Counted from the stretch's first letter, positions 46,970 through 57,317 are shown. The stretch: DNA of 64,000 bases from Pusillimonas noertemannii (GCF_003096595.1 NZ_QEKO01000001.1:930001-994000); one strand, 5' to 3'. Translations and numbers: made by a program. The notes: a model not told the origin generated them from the letters alone.

Positions 46970-48814
46970 GTGTCGCACCAAGCAGCAAGCTCCAGGCTCG
47001 ATCGCCCCGTGGACCAAACCCGCGACCACATGCTCGGCCCGGCCGATGCACCGATCACGGTAGTCGAATACGGCAGCTACGACTGTCCATACTGCCGGGC
47101 GGTGAACGAACATATCGTCCAGCTTAGGCACGAGTTCGGCGACCGCCTGCGCTATGTGTTTCGTCATTTCCCCTTGCCGGGCAGCGATATCGCATTGCGC
47201 GCGGCCTGCCTGGCCGAGCGGGCCCCCAGCGAGGAAGGATTCTGGCGGGCCCATATCACCTTGATGACGCGTTCGCACACGCTCAGCGAGGACGACCTTG
47301 TCCAGGCGCAGCGCGACCTGGGCCTGCCGGCTTCCACCCAGCCGTCCGTTCCGGCGGACGACGCCCGCAGCAACCCCCGGGTCGAGGAAGACATTCGCAG
47401 CGCCCGCGCCAGCGGAGTGGTGGTTACGCCCACTTTCTTCATCAACGGACGGCGCTACGACGGCCCCTGGGATGAAAGCTCGTTCACCGACGCCATGCTG
47501 CGCACGCCCGGGCATCGCATCCGCAGCGCGGCCGAGGATTTCGCCGGCTGGGCGCCCGCGGCCGGGCTGCTGTTGCTGCTGGGCGCGATACTGGCGGTGC
47601 TGCTCAGCAACTCCAGCCTGGGGCCCGCCGTTGCGCAATGGTGGGAGCTTCCGCTGGGGCTCTCGTTCGGCGAGTCGGCGTTCAGCATGTCGCTGCTGCA
47701 TTGGATCAACGATGGCTTGTTGACCTTCTTCTTTCTCGTCGTCGGCCTGGAGATCAAACGGGAATTCACGGTGGGGCATCTGGCCGACCTGCGCGCCGCG
47801 GCCCTGCCTGTTGCCGCGGCGCTCGGCGGCATGGCGGCTCCTGCCCTGGTTTACTCGCTGATCGTGCCGGCCGGGCCCTGGGCGCATGGCTGGGGCGTGC
47901 CCATCGCCACCGACACCGCGTTTGCCGTCGCCCTGATCGCCATGATGGGGAACAAGGTTCCGACTTCGCTGCGGGTGTTCCTCACCGCGGCCGCCATCGT
48001 GGACGACATCGGCTCCATCGTGGTCGTGGCCGCTTTCTATTCCGATGCACTCAGCCTGCAATACATGGCGGGAGCCCTGGTGCTTGTCGGCGTGCTGGCT
48101 TTGCTCAATCATGCCCACATCTATCGGGTGGCTCCCTATGCCGCGGTGGGCATCCTGCTGTGGGCTTGCATCCACGCCAGCGGCGTGCATGCCACGCTGG
48201 CCGGCGTGTTGCTGGCCCTGTTCATTCCCACCCGGCCTCCCGCCAACATGATGGCGCTTACCGCCCAGGCCGATGCCCTGCTTGCCGCCGAGGCGCGCCG
48301 CAGTGGCGAGGTGCTGCGTAGCGGCCCGTCGCAACCGGCCTTAAGGGCTTTCGATGCCCTGCACGACAGGCTGGAGTCTCCCGCCGCCCGGGTGCTGCGT
48401 ACCATGGGCGCCCGCTCCAGCTATGTGGTGCTGCCCTTGTTCGCACTGGCCAATGCGGGCATTGCCATCGGTCCGGGCATTCTGCACGGGCACGGGCCGC
48501 TGGTTCTGGCCATCATGGCGGGGCTGGTCGTGGGCAAGCCGCTGGGGCTGGTTGCGGCCTCGTGGGTAGCGGTAAGGCTGGGCATGGCGAAGAAGCCGTC
48601 GGACTACTCATGGACCCAGCTGGTCGGTGCGGCGGCGCTTGCCGGCATAGGCTTCACGATGTCGCTGTTCATCGCCGGCCAGGCGTTTCCCGGCGAGAGC
48701 GATTTCGCCGCCGCCAAGGTGGCGATCTTCATTGGCTCCATCATTGCTTCGGTGGTCGGCGTTGCCATCCTCTGGAAAGCCGGGAGCGGGGCCGACCCCG
48801 AGCAAACGCTCTGA
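46970..48814 (+). CDS. nhaA: NhaA Na+/H+ antiporter with N-terminal DsbA-like domain
   Basis: Fusion protein of about 614 residues. Residues about 17-182 form a DsbA-like thioredoxin domain (GPADAPITVVEYGSYDCPYC, CPYC at 39-42; TPTFFINGRRYDG with the cis-Pro). Residues about 190-605 form an NhaA antiporter with the ion-binding aspartates in IATD (Asp315) and VDDIGS (Asp345-346). No signal peptide is present, and the NhaA N-terminus is cytoplasmic, so the thioredoxin part should be cytosolic. The start is uncertain: GTG 46970 has CGGAG at proper spacing; TTG 46889 is open but unconvincing. Confidence 0.88.
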   Translation: MSHQAASSRLDRPVDQTRDHMLGPADAPITVVEYGSYDCPYCRAVNEHIVQLRHEFGDRLRYVFRHFPLPGSDIALRAACLAERAPSEEGFWRAHITLMTRSHTLSEDDLVQAQRDLGLPASTQPSVPADDARSNPRVEEDIRSARASGVVVTPTFFINGRRYDGPWDESSFTDAMLRTPGHRIRSAAEDFAGWAPAAGLLLLLGAILAVLLSNSSLGPAVAQWWELPLGLSFGESAFSMSLLHWINDGLLTFFFLVVGLEIKREFTVGHLADLRAAALPVAAALGGMAAPALVYSLIVPAGPWAHGWGVPIATDTAFAVALIAMMGNKVPTSLRVFLTAAAIVDDIGSIVVVAAFYSDALSLQYMAGALVLVGVLALLNHAHIYRVAPYAAVGILLWACIHASGVHATLAGVLLALFIPTRPPANMMALTAQADALLAAEARRSGEVLRSGPSQPALRAFDALHDRLESPAARVLRTMGARSSYVVLPLFALANAGIAIGPGILHGHGPLVLAIMAGLVVGKPLGLVAASWVAVRLGMAKKPSDYSWTQLVGAAALAGIGFTMSLFIAGQAFPGESDFAAAKVAIFIGSIIASVVGVAILWKAGSGADPEQTL

Positions 48815-48899
48815 TGCTGCCGGACATGCGCCCGACGCGCGGCGGGCAACACGGCGCCTGCCGCCACGGGCGCCAAGCAATACCCAGGAGGTATCCGTC

Positions 48900-49397
48900 A
48901 TGATGACGAACGACACGGCCGTTATGCTGGCCTGCTACAGCGACTGGGCCGACCAGATACTGTTCAAGGCCCTGGAGGGTCTGCCCGAAGGCGCTGCGTA
49001 CCGGCAGGGTCCCACGCTGTTCGGCTCGATGCTGGGCACCCTGAACCACAACTACCAGGTAGACTTGATCTGGCGCGCTCATTTGCTGGGCGAGCAGCAT
49101 GGGTTTTCTTCCCGGCGCGACGTGTTGCACCCCGATCTTCGCGACCTGATCGCGGAGCAGTCCAGGGTCAACCAGTGGTATGTCGATTGGGCGCGGGCGC
49201 AAGATGCCGAGAGCCTGGGCCAGCGCCTGAAGTTCAACTTCGTATCGGGCGAGCCGGGTGAAATGACCCGCGGCGGCATGCTGCTGCATGTCGTCAATCA
49301 CAAGACGTACCACCGGGGCTGGGTCAGCCAGATGTTTTTCGATTTCGGCATGAAGCCGCCCGAGACCGACCTTTCCGTCTATCTGTGCCAGGTCTGA
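48900..49397 (+). CDS. DinB-family protein
   Basis: Four-helix protein of 165 residues. ACYSDWADQILFKAL, LFGSMLGTLNHNYQVDLIW and MLLHVVNHKTYHRGWVSQM are typical of the DinB/YfiT-like metal-binding superfamily, with candidate ligands His54, His135 and His139. Such proteins are often thiol transferases. Two adjacent ATGs follow a perfect AGGAGG. It lies 85 bases after the antiporter gene. Confidence 0.88.
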   Translation: MMTNDTAVMLACYSDWADQILFKALEGLPEGAAYRQGPTLFGSMLGTLNHNYQVDLIWRAHLLGEQHGFSSRRDVLHPDLRDLIAEQSRVNQWYVDWARAQDAESLGQRLKFNFVSGEPGEMTRGGMLLHVVNHKTYHRGWVSQMFFDFGMKPPETDLSVYLCQV

Positions 49398-49513
49398 AAT
49401 ACATTTCACGTACGCTGGCCGTCATCGACAACGCATCGCTTGCGGCTTGATTCAGGGCTCGCATCGGCGAGCCAGGGCAAGCCCGGCCCGCCGCAAACAA
49501 GGTGCCCCGCTTG

Positions 49514-51409
<1,896 letters not shown>

Positions 51410-51538
51410 ACCAGAGAAGCTGCCCGGGCGGGGTTTCGCCCGGTGCGGTGCCGGGGAATGGTGCAGGTCGCGAAAAGCAGGCGGCAAGCCGGCAGTTCCA
51501 GGATGTTAAAGTGCGGCGATGGAAGAGGAGCAGCTTAA

Positions 51539-51955
51539 ATGAAGCAGCCACAAGATGCGCCGCTGGCGTTTCAAGAGGCCTGGAACAGCCATGACATGCG
51601 GTCACTCGGGGCGCTGTTCCATGAGGACGCGACATTCGTGAACCGGTTCGGCCACTATGTGCGCGGCATTGATGAAATCATCGAGCTGCACGCGCCCATC
51701 CACGCAACCATCTATAGCGACTCCACGCTGGATAACGAGTTGATCGACGCGGTCCCGGTCGGCGACGACGTGGCCGTAATCCATTTCTGGAGCCGTCTTT
51801 CGGCGGGAGCAGCCCATCCGGCGGGTCCGCACGCTGTCGATACGCTGATCCTCGCCGTATTGGCGCGCCAGGCCGAAGAATGGCGGATCAAGGCGCTCGA
51901 GAACGTCACCTTGACAAACCCCCGCAGCGGCGAGCCTGTGTTGAGGGGCGACTGA
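51539..51955 (+). CDS. SnoaL-like (NTF2-fold) protein
   Basis: Protein of 138 residues. FQEAWNSHDMRSLGALFHEDATFVNRFG is the opening of SnoaL/SgcJ-type NTF2-fold proteins, which bind small ligands or act as isomerases. AGG-type ribosome site AGAGGAGCAG precedes it. It may be co-transcribed with the DUF1905 gene 38 bases downstream. Function unknown. Confidence 0.82.
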   Translation: MKQPQDAPLAFQEAWNSHDMRSLGALFHEDATFVNRFGHYVRGIDEIIELHAPIHATIYSDSTLDNELIDAVPVGDDVAVIHFWSRLSAGAAHPAGPHAVDTLILAVLARQAEEWRIKALENVTLTNPRSGEPVLRGD

Positions 51956-51993
51956 GTTGTCGTCCGAATCCAGCTGCTTGAAGGAATACTGAC

Positions 51994-52542
51994 ATGGCAA
52001 AAACTGAAGCGCTCGCATTCACGGCAAAACTGCTTCGTCCGGCGAAGCCCGGCGAAGGCAGCGAATGGGGATTCCTGGTCTTGCCCAGGGCCGTCAGCGA
52101 AAAACTGCCCAGGCGCGGCAGGACGTCGGTAGAAGGTGCGCTCGAAGGGCATGCTTTTCAGGCTACGCTCGAGCCCGATGGTCGACTCAGCCATTGGCTC
52201 AAGGTGAGCAAAGAGCTTCAAGACGCCGCCGGCGTGTCGCCTGGAAACATGGTTGAGATCCAGCTTGTTCCGGCCGCCACGGAACCCGAGCCGCCGTTGC
52301 CCGATGACCTGCGAAAAGCACTTGCCTCTTCGCCGGCAGCCAAGGCCACCTGGGAAGACACGACGACCATCGCACGCCTTGACTGGATCCATTGGGTCGA
52401 ATCCGCAAAGCAGGCCAAGACCCGGCAGCGCCGGGTCGAGAACGCCTGCGACATGCTCGCCGCGGGCGAGAGGCGCGTGTGCTGCTTTGATTCGTCGGGC
52501 TACTACAGCAAGAGTCTTTCGGCCCCCAAGGCCGAAGAGTAG
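51994..52542 (+). CDS. DUF1905 / YdeI-OmpD-associated protein
   Basis: Protein of 182 residues in two parts. Residues about 5-95 form the DUF1905 domain (EWGFLVLPRAVSEKLP ... LKVSKELQDAAGVSPGNMVEIQL), and residues about 105-175 form the YdeI-like helical domain (DDLRKALASSPAAKATWEDTT...ARLDWIHWVESAKQAKTRQRRV). This combination is widespread in soil bacteria with no firm function. Confidence 0.85.
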   Translation: MAKTEALAFTAKLLRPAKPGEGSEWGFLVLPRAVSEKLPRRGRTSVEGALEGHAFQATLEPDGRLSHWLKVSKELQDAAGVSPGNMVEIQLVPAATEPEPPLPDDLRKALASSPAAKATWEDTTTIARLDWIHWVESAKQAKTRQRRVENACDMLAAGERRVCCFDSSGYYSKSLSAPKAEE

Positions 52543-52611
52543 CGGCATGCATCGTACCGGAATGCTACATTAGCGGTCGTTCGCCCAAACCAAACCTCGC
52601 AAGGAAACGCC

Positions 52612-53502
52612 ATCTATAAAGCCTACCTTCTTCTGGCGCTGACCACACTTTTCTGGGCCGGCAACTCCATCGCCGGCAAATGGGCGGTGGGCCATGCCTC
52701 GCCCATGGTCCTGGTAAGCGTCCGCTGGATGACCCTGCTGGTGCTGCTGTACGTGTTCAAGCGCGATCAGATCGCGGCCGACTGGGTCGTGATTCGGCCC
52801 CGCCTGGCCTACCTGCTTATGCTGGGGGTGCTCGGGTTTACCGTGTTCAGCGCGGCGCTGTACTACGCGCTGGTCTTCACCACCGCCATCAACTCAAGCA
52901 TCCTGCAGGGAAGCATGCCTCTATTCGTGTTCGCGGCAAGCTTCGTGCTCTTTTCCAGTCGCATCAGCCAAGCGCAGGCGCTGGGTTTTGCCTGTTCCTT
53001 CATAGGTGTGATCGTCATCGCGGTGCGCGGCGAGTTGGGCAACCTGATCTCGCTCAACATCAACTTCGGCGATGCCCTGATGTTCGTTGCCGTGCTGGGT
53101 TATGGCATATACACCGCCGCTTTGCGCAACAAGCCAAAGATGCACTGGACCAGCCTGATGTTCATCCTGTGCCTGGGGGCCACCTTGTCGTCCCTGCCTT
53201 TGCTGGCCTTCGAGGCGGCCCAGGGAAAGTTCATCTTTCCCGACATGCAGGGATGGGCGGTCATCACCTATATCGTCATTTTTCCGTCGCTTATCGGCCA
53301 GGTTTTCTATATACGGGCCGTGGAGCTTATCGGCGGCAACCGGGCCGGCCTGTTCATCAACCTGCTGCCTGTCTGGGGCGCGCTGCTGGCGGTCACCCTG
53401 ATAGGGGAAGAGTTCCATCTTTACCACGCCATCGCCCTGGCGATGATTCTGTCTGGAATCGGTTTTGCGGAGTATGGCGGCAGGAATCGTAGGCCACAAT
53501 AG
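52612..53502 (+). CDS. EamA/DMT-family transporter with ATC at the expected start
   Basis: Membrane protein of about 296 residues with ten helices, two EamA repeats. The first helix (AYLLLALTTLFWAGNSIAGKWA) is coded from 52621, but no ATG, GTG or TTG exists between the previous in-frame stop at 52540 and GTG 52687. ATC at 52612 sits 5-6 bases after AAGGAA where the start should be. Either ATC is used (rare), or the start has mutated, or translation starts at GTG 52687 with the first helix lost. The rest of the gene is intact. Confidence 0.8.
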   Translation: MYKAYLLLALTTLFWAGNSIAGKWAVGHASPMVLVSVRWMTLLVLLYVFKRDQIAADWVVIRPRLAYLLMLGVLGFTVFSAALYYALVFTTAINSSILQGSMPLFVFAASFVLFSSRISQAQALGFACSFIGVIVIAVRGELGNLISLNINFGDALMFVAVLGYGIYTAALRNKPKMHWTSLMFILCLGATLSSLPLLAFEAAQGKFIFPDMQGWAVITYIVIFPSLIGQVFYIRAVELIGGNRAGLFINLLPVWGALLAVTLIGEEFHLYHAIALAMILSGIGFAEYGGRNRRPQ

Positions 53503-53637
53503 CTGGCCTGCACGGCAGGATACCGGACATTAGCTGATGCGTGGGGGCCGCGCGTGGCCGCCTGGGCGGCGCGCGGCTTCAGCCTTTCTATGGGCGGGCA
53601 ATAACGCAGCACCGCGGCCTCGGCTTCCTATTTGTGC

Positions 53638-53762
53638 ATGACTTCGACTGAGCTGTGTTAGCCCGCTATTACCGAGACCTGCTGAACTTCCGCATGCGCA
53701 AGGTGCGAGACCGCGATATGGCGGCCGACCTGGCTCAGGAAAGTTATGCGCGCGCGCCTTAG
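53638..53762 (+). pseudogene. Broken N-terminal fragment of an ECF (FecI-like) sigma factor
   Basis: From 53655 the frame reads LARYYRDLLNFRMRKVRDRDMAADLAQESYARAP and stops, a match to region 2 of FecI-type sigma factors (LARYYRDLLNFLxRRVRDRDxAADLVQESYARV). An ATG at 53638 in another frame gives MTSTELC and stops, as if a frameshift separated the start from the rest. Regions 3-4 are missing. The 135 bases before it (53503-53637) show nothing. Confidence 0.65.
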
Positions 53763-53882
53763 GACAGCGATGTGTCGCCCAGGACGGTGATCCAAGGCTT
53801 GTTGCGTGTCGTCTTGTTTCATCAAATTGCCATCACCTCATAAGATACTTGGAGCCTTCCTTCCCTGACAGGATGGCTCCGC

Positions 53883-54602
53883 ATGAATGACGATCGGCTT
53901 GCCGAGTTTATGCAGTTTTCAAGAAAGTATCGGCATAAATTCAGGCGGATTGCCAAAGCGACCCGCAACGAGTGTGATCACGATGATGTGCAAAGCGAAG
54001 CCTGGATATTGGCCGAGTGCTGGGAACAGGCCGGGTCTCCGATAGATTTTGACAACCCGGAAGACATCGACAGGCTTTTCTCGTTTCTTTACAACAAGCT
54101 GGTAAAGCATGTAGAGAAGAACGTACGCCACGCTGTGCGTCTGGATCATTACTCGTACGGTGATGGCTCTGAAAGTGAAGCCCACCCGTTGATGAACAAG
54201 CTGGCGGCATCGGAAACCTTTCAGCCGCTGCAACGATTGTTGATGCTGGAGTCTGTCTCTGATCAACCGCGGGAGCCCGAGCCGCATGAATCAAGAGCCG
54301 GTGCATACCTGGCTCTTTTGCAACATCACCGCAACAAGATGCGGCCTGTCGCAGATCAACTGCTTATTTCACTTTCTTATTGCTACTATCGTTTCAATGA
54401 AGCACTGGAGATGGCGCGTAGCCAGTGTGATCTGCCCGATACCATCGGAAAATTAAACCCCGCCTTTTCGCCAGGTCCCTGGCGATCCTTTCGTCTACCT
54501 CGAAGAGGGCAGCCGCCTTGCTTGACCGCGTCGGGAACCCAAATAGAACTCTCGCTACCGCCCGTAAGCAGCCACCCAAGTAGTGGCGGCACCTTGTCAT
54601 AG
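53883..54602 (+). CDS. Hypothetical protein of accessory region
   Basis: Open frame of 239 residues. The first about 185 residues are hydrophilic, helical and look genuine (DHDDVQSEAWILAECWEQAG ... LFSFLYNKLVKHVEKNVRHAVRLDHY), with a faint resemblance to sigma region 2. The last about 50 residues are Ser/Pro/Arg-rich and look out of frame, so the 3' part may be frameshifted or a fusion. Base composition is lower in GC than in the surrounding core genes. A hairpin (GGAGCC ... GGCTCC) just before the ATG could hide the AGGA ribosome site. Not recognised. Confidence 0.55.
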   Translation: MNDDRLAEFMQFSRKYRHKFRRIAKATRNECDHDDVQSEAWILAECWEQAGSPIDFDNPEDIDRLFSFLYNKLVKHVEKNVRHAVRLDHYSYGDGSESEAHPLMNKLAASETFQPLQRLLMLESVSDQPREPEPHESRAGAYLALLQHHRNKMRPVADQLLISLSYCYYRFNEALEMARSQCDLPDTIGKLNPAFSPGPWRSFRLPRRGQPPCLTASGTQIELSLPPVSSHPSSGGTLS

Positions 54603-54678
54603 ACCAAAATCGTCTTTAAGGCGGTCGATCTGGTGCATTTGTTCAATAGTTGTTCGATTGGTGATTTTTTCAAGGAAT

Positions 54679-55107
54679 TCATTTTTGATGCCATTTCTCT
54701 AGAGCCTGTGCTGGCGACAGGATTTCAAATCCCCAATCAGCGGGTGAAAGCTCCAGCAAATCCTTGTCGCCGCTGATCAGCCATTCGGCCTTGCTTTGTA
54801 GGGCAGTGTAGAGAAACACATCGTCATCAGGATCGCGACTGTACGCTGGTCTGGGCGGCGCAGGCAAATCGGTCCATTGAGCCGCGGCAGCGAAGTCATG
54901 CAACAGCAGGCGCCGGCGCTCCATGTCCAGATAGCGATCAAATTTGGGAAGCCAGAGCCTGGTTTCGAGTTCTTCGAAGGTTTCTCGTGAGAATACCAAC
55001 GTAGCGTGTTGCAGAAGGCAATCCACGATCTGCGCCGGGGCAGATCGTGGCGATAGCGCGGCACTGATCAGGACGTTGGTGTCGACGACGGCACGTTCAA
55101 TTCTCAT
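54679..55107 (-). CDS. PIN-domain toxin (putative toxin-antitoxin PIN family)
   Basis: Protein of 142 residues. VVDTNVLISAAL with the first acidic residue, FEELETRLWLPKFDRYL, and the acidic DPDDDVFLYTAL plus SGDKDLLEL complete the PIN ribonuclease site. It matches the COG1569-type putative toxin component. Its start overlaps the end of the Phd-like antitoxin by 11 bases, as in a translationally coupled pair. Confidence 0.88.
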   Translation of the reverse strand: MRIERAVVDTNVLISAALSPRSAPAQIVDCLLQHATLVFSRETFEELETRLWLPKFDRYLDMERRRLLLHDFAAAAQWTDLPAPPRPAYSRDPDDDVFLYTALQSKAEWLISGDKDLLELSPADWGFEILSPAQALEKWHQK

Positions 55108-55348
55108 CGGCCAGGAGCTGTTCCAGCTTCTCGTCGGTCAAGCCCTTGGCGGCGGCTTCTTGGGCACTTTGCTTCAGGGTGTGCCGCAAACGGTCTGCAT
55201 AGAACTCACGCATCGCTTGATAGTCCTCCGCTGACACCATGACGCCGACGACGCGGTTGCGTCGCGTGACCTGGATCGGTTCACGCTGTACCCGGTCGAT
55301 CAGTTCACCGAATCGAGTTTTTGCCTCATTGGCGGTAAATGTTTGCAT
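55097..55348 (-). CDS. Phd/YefM-family antitoxin
   Basis: Protein of 83 residues. MQTFTANEAKTRFGELIDRVQREPIQVTRRNRVVGVMVSAEDY is the typical DNA-binding Phd fold; the C-terminal tail (LKQSAQEAAAKGLTDEKLEQLL) should bind the toxin. It starts at the ATG after GAGGAG (55348) and precedes the PIN toxin with an 11-base overlap. Autoregulation is likely through a palindrome in its promoter. Confidence 0.9.
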   Translation of the reverse strand: MQTFTANEAKTRFGELIDRVQREPIQVTRRNRVVGVMVSAEDYQAMREFYADRLRHTLKQSAQEAAAKGLTDEKLEQLLADEN

Positions 55349-55377
55349 TTCGGACTCCTCGTACATATCTAGATCCC

Positions 55378-55408
55378 ATCTTAATTGAATCGTTCGATTC
55401 GTTCAATT
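55378..55408 (-). promoter_or_regulatory. Toxin-antitoxin promoter with embedded palindrome
   Basis: Minus-strand promoter TTGAAC (55401-55406), 17-base spacer, TAAGAT (55378-55383). The dyad AATTGAA ... TTCAATT (55383-55408), with a smaller ATCG-TT-CGAT inside, overlaps the -35, the spacer and the edge of the -10, the classical place for antitoxin autorepression. Confidence 0.65.
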
Positions 55409-55419
55409 GGTGCAGATTG

Positions 55420-55695
55420 GCCGATTGTTGTCAAAAATGGCCTGCGAGGTATGCGGTGAGTGCCCTGAAGGCACTGCCATGGTTGCGGACGGCAGAGGTT
55501 CTGTACTGGGGCGATATTGATACTCACGGTTCTGCAATTCTAGACCGCGCGCGCAAGACCGTTCCACAAATCCGGTCTGTGCTTATGGATGAAGCAACGC
55601 TTCTAGCGCATCAGTCGCTCTGGGTGCAGGAGCCCTTGCTGTGCTCTAATGCAGAAACCGCCAAGGTTAGGCCGTCCGAATCGCCAAGTGTATAG
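55420..55695 (+). pseudogene. Fragment of a JetD (Wadjet) C-terminal domain
   Basis: The frame ending at 55695 reads YAVSALKALPWLRTAEVLYWGDIDTHGSAILDRARKTVPQIRSVLMDEATLLAHQSLWVQEP. This is the hallmark topoisomerase-like (TOPRIM) core of JetD from Wadjet plasmid-defence systems, including YWGDIDTHG. The N-terminal half of JetD, the last part of the domain, and JetA/B/C are absent, and no start codon with a ribosome site is seen. It is a relic. The 235 bases after it to the tRNA terminator show nothing. Confidence 0.7.
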
Positions 55696-55930
55696 GGGTG
55701 TCCAGTGGCTTTTGCCTGCCGTGTCGCAGAATTCGTAAGGCTCATGATGTCTCCAGAAAAAGGCCTGGCTTGAAACATATATGCGGACAAGCTGACTGAA
55801 ACACAAGTCCATCTTGCCGCGAGCGCAACTCAAAAAATGGACTTGAAAATAGACCGAAATCGCGTGGTTGGAACGGTGTGATCAACCGTGTCTAGTGAGT
55901 GCCCATTCCATTGCTTATGGGATAGAGCCG

Positions 55931-55966
55931 AAAAAAAAGCCCAAACCGAAGTTTGAGCTTTTTTTA
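55931..55966 (-). terminator. Rho-independent terminator of tRNA-Gly
   Basis: On the minus strand the stem AGCTCAAAC-TTCG-GTTTGGGCT (one G-T pair, UUCG-type loop) is followed by a run of T residues. It begins 7 bases after the tRNA-Gly 3' end. Confidence 0.88.
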
Positions 55967-55972
55967 AATTCT

Positions 55973-56048
55973 TGGAGCGGGAAACGAGTCTCGAACTCGC
56001 GACCTCAACCTTGGCAAGGTTGCGCTCTACCAACTGAGCTATTCCCGC
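55973..56048 (-). tRNA. tRNA-Gly (GCC)
   Basis: Minus strand, 76 bases including encoded CCA. Acceptor GCGGGAA/TTCCCGC, anticodon arm CAACC-TTGCCAA-GGTTG with GCC, and a T arm with TTCGAGA. Its 3' end faces the accessory patch at 53.5-55.9 kb. The 208 bases between it and murB show no gene. Confidence 0.97.
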
Positions 56049-56256
56049 ATTTGGTAAGCAAGAGATTATATCCTGCTTTTTTAACTGCTGCAAATCAACG
56101 CTGTTGAATCTGCTGCCGTTTTTTCTCGTTCCCGAGAAAGATCGAGATCATATCACATTTTTTCTGAAAGCATTAAAGAGGATGTTTTTGCGCGCGCTCG
56201 TCGCCCGCGTCCGTCGTTTATCATCGTGCTTTCACTTTGCGCAATCGAATCCAATC

Positions 56257-57276
56257 GTGCTTTCCCTGACCACCGACGAGGATCTTTCCTCTTTCAACAC
56301 CATGGGCCTGCCCAGCCGGGCGACGGTGCTTGCCCGGTATGGCGATGCCGCGCAGTTGCCGGAGCTGTCCGAGCTTGCGCAACGCTACGGCAAGGTGTTT
56401 GTCCTGGGCGGGGGCAGCAATGTCATTCTCGAGCCGCATCTGTCGGGCCTGGTGGTCAAGGTACAGGCCCAGGGTGTGCGCTTGCTGTCGGAAAGCGACG
56501 AAGAGCTCGTGGTCGAGGCGCAGGGCGGAGAAAACTGGCACGGTTTTGTCTCGCAATGCGTCGACCAGGGCTGGCATGGGCTGGAAAACCTGGCCCTGAT
56601 TCCGGGCACGGTGGGGGCGGCGCCGGTGCAAAACATCGGCGCCTACGGGGTGGAGCTGGACCAGCGTTTCCATAGCCTGCTGGCCTGGAACCTGCGGCAA
56701 GGGCGCCTGGTGGAGATGGGGGCGGCCGACTGCGGCTTTGCCTATCGCGACAGCGTGTTCAAGCGCGCCCCGGCCGGAACCTGGCTGATCGTGGCCTTGC
56801 GCCTGAAATTGTCGCGGCGGTGGCTGCCGGTGCTGGATTATCCGGCGTTGGCGGGGCATGCATCGTTCAAGCAGTCGCCCGCGCCCACAGCCCGGCAGGT
56901 GTTCGAAGCCGTATGCGACATACGCCGGAGCAAGCTGCCCGACCCCGCGGTGCTGGGCAATGCGGGCAGTTTCTTCAAGAACCCCATTGTCGATGCTTTG
57001 GCCTATGAGTGCATTCGCTCGGCCCATCCCGATGTGGTTGCCTATGCGCAAGGAAACGGGGCCTACAAGCTGGCGGCGGGGTGGCTGATAGACCGCGCCG
57101 GATGGAAGGGCCGGCGCCTGGGCCCGGCTGGGGTGCACGACAGGCAGGCGCTGGTGCTAGTCAACCATGGCGGCGCCACGGCACAAGACATCCGGCGCCT
57201 GGCCGATGCGGTGCGCGAAGATGTGCAGAGGCGTTTCGGGGTGACGCTGGAGCAGGAGCCAGTTTCGGTGGCCTGA
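56257..57276 (+). CDS. murB: UDP-N-acetylenolpyruvoylglucosamine reductase MurB
   Basis: FAD enzyme of about 339 residues for the second committed step of peptidoglycan precursor synthesis. [17 protein letters not shown], the FAD site [31 protein letters not shown], the YRDSVFK motif and [10 protein letters not shown] with its active-site Ser are present. The frame is open from 56104, but similarity begins at about the GTG chosen here ([14 protein letters not shown]); a precise start is uncertain. Confidence 0.93.
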   Translation: MLSLTTDEDLSSFNTMGLPSRATVLARYGDAAQLPELSELAQRYGKVFVLGGGSNVILEPHLSGLVVKVQAQGVRLLSESDEELVVEAQGGENWHGFVSQCVDQGWHGLENLALIPGTVGAAPVQNIGAYGVELDQRFHSLLAWNLRQGRLVEMGAADCGFAYRDSVFKRAPAGTWLIVALRLKLSRRWLPVLDYPALAGHASFKQSPAPTARQVFEAVCDIRRSKLPDPAVLGNAGSFFKNPIVDALAYECIRSAHPDVVAYAQGNGAYKLAAGWLIDRAGWKGRRLGPAGVHDRQALVLVNHGGATAQDIRRLADAVREDVQRRFGVTLEQEPVSVA

Positions 57277-57317
57277 CGCCGCATGCATAGAGGCGGTGCG
57301 CGATGTGGGAACGGTGT

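Noticed and set aside
46968-47063. ATG at 46968 as start of the NhaA fusion
   Set aside because: It is in a different frame that stops at 47063; GTG 46970 is in the NhaA frame.
54386-54694. Minus-strand open frame of 102 codons
   Set aside because: It overlaps the 3' part of the 53883 frame, has no clear ribosome site and no recognisable domain; I cannot support it as a gene.
53503-56048. Prophage or integrative element
   Set aside because: No integrase, phage structural or conjugation gene, and no direct repeat of the tRNA end was found in the interval.
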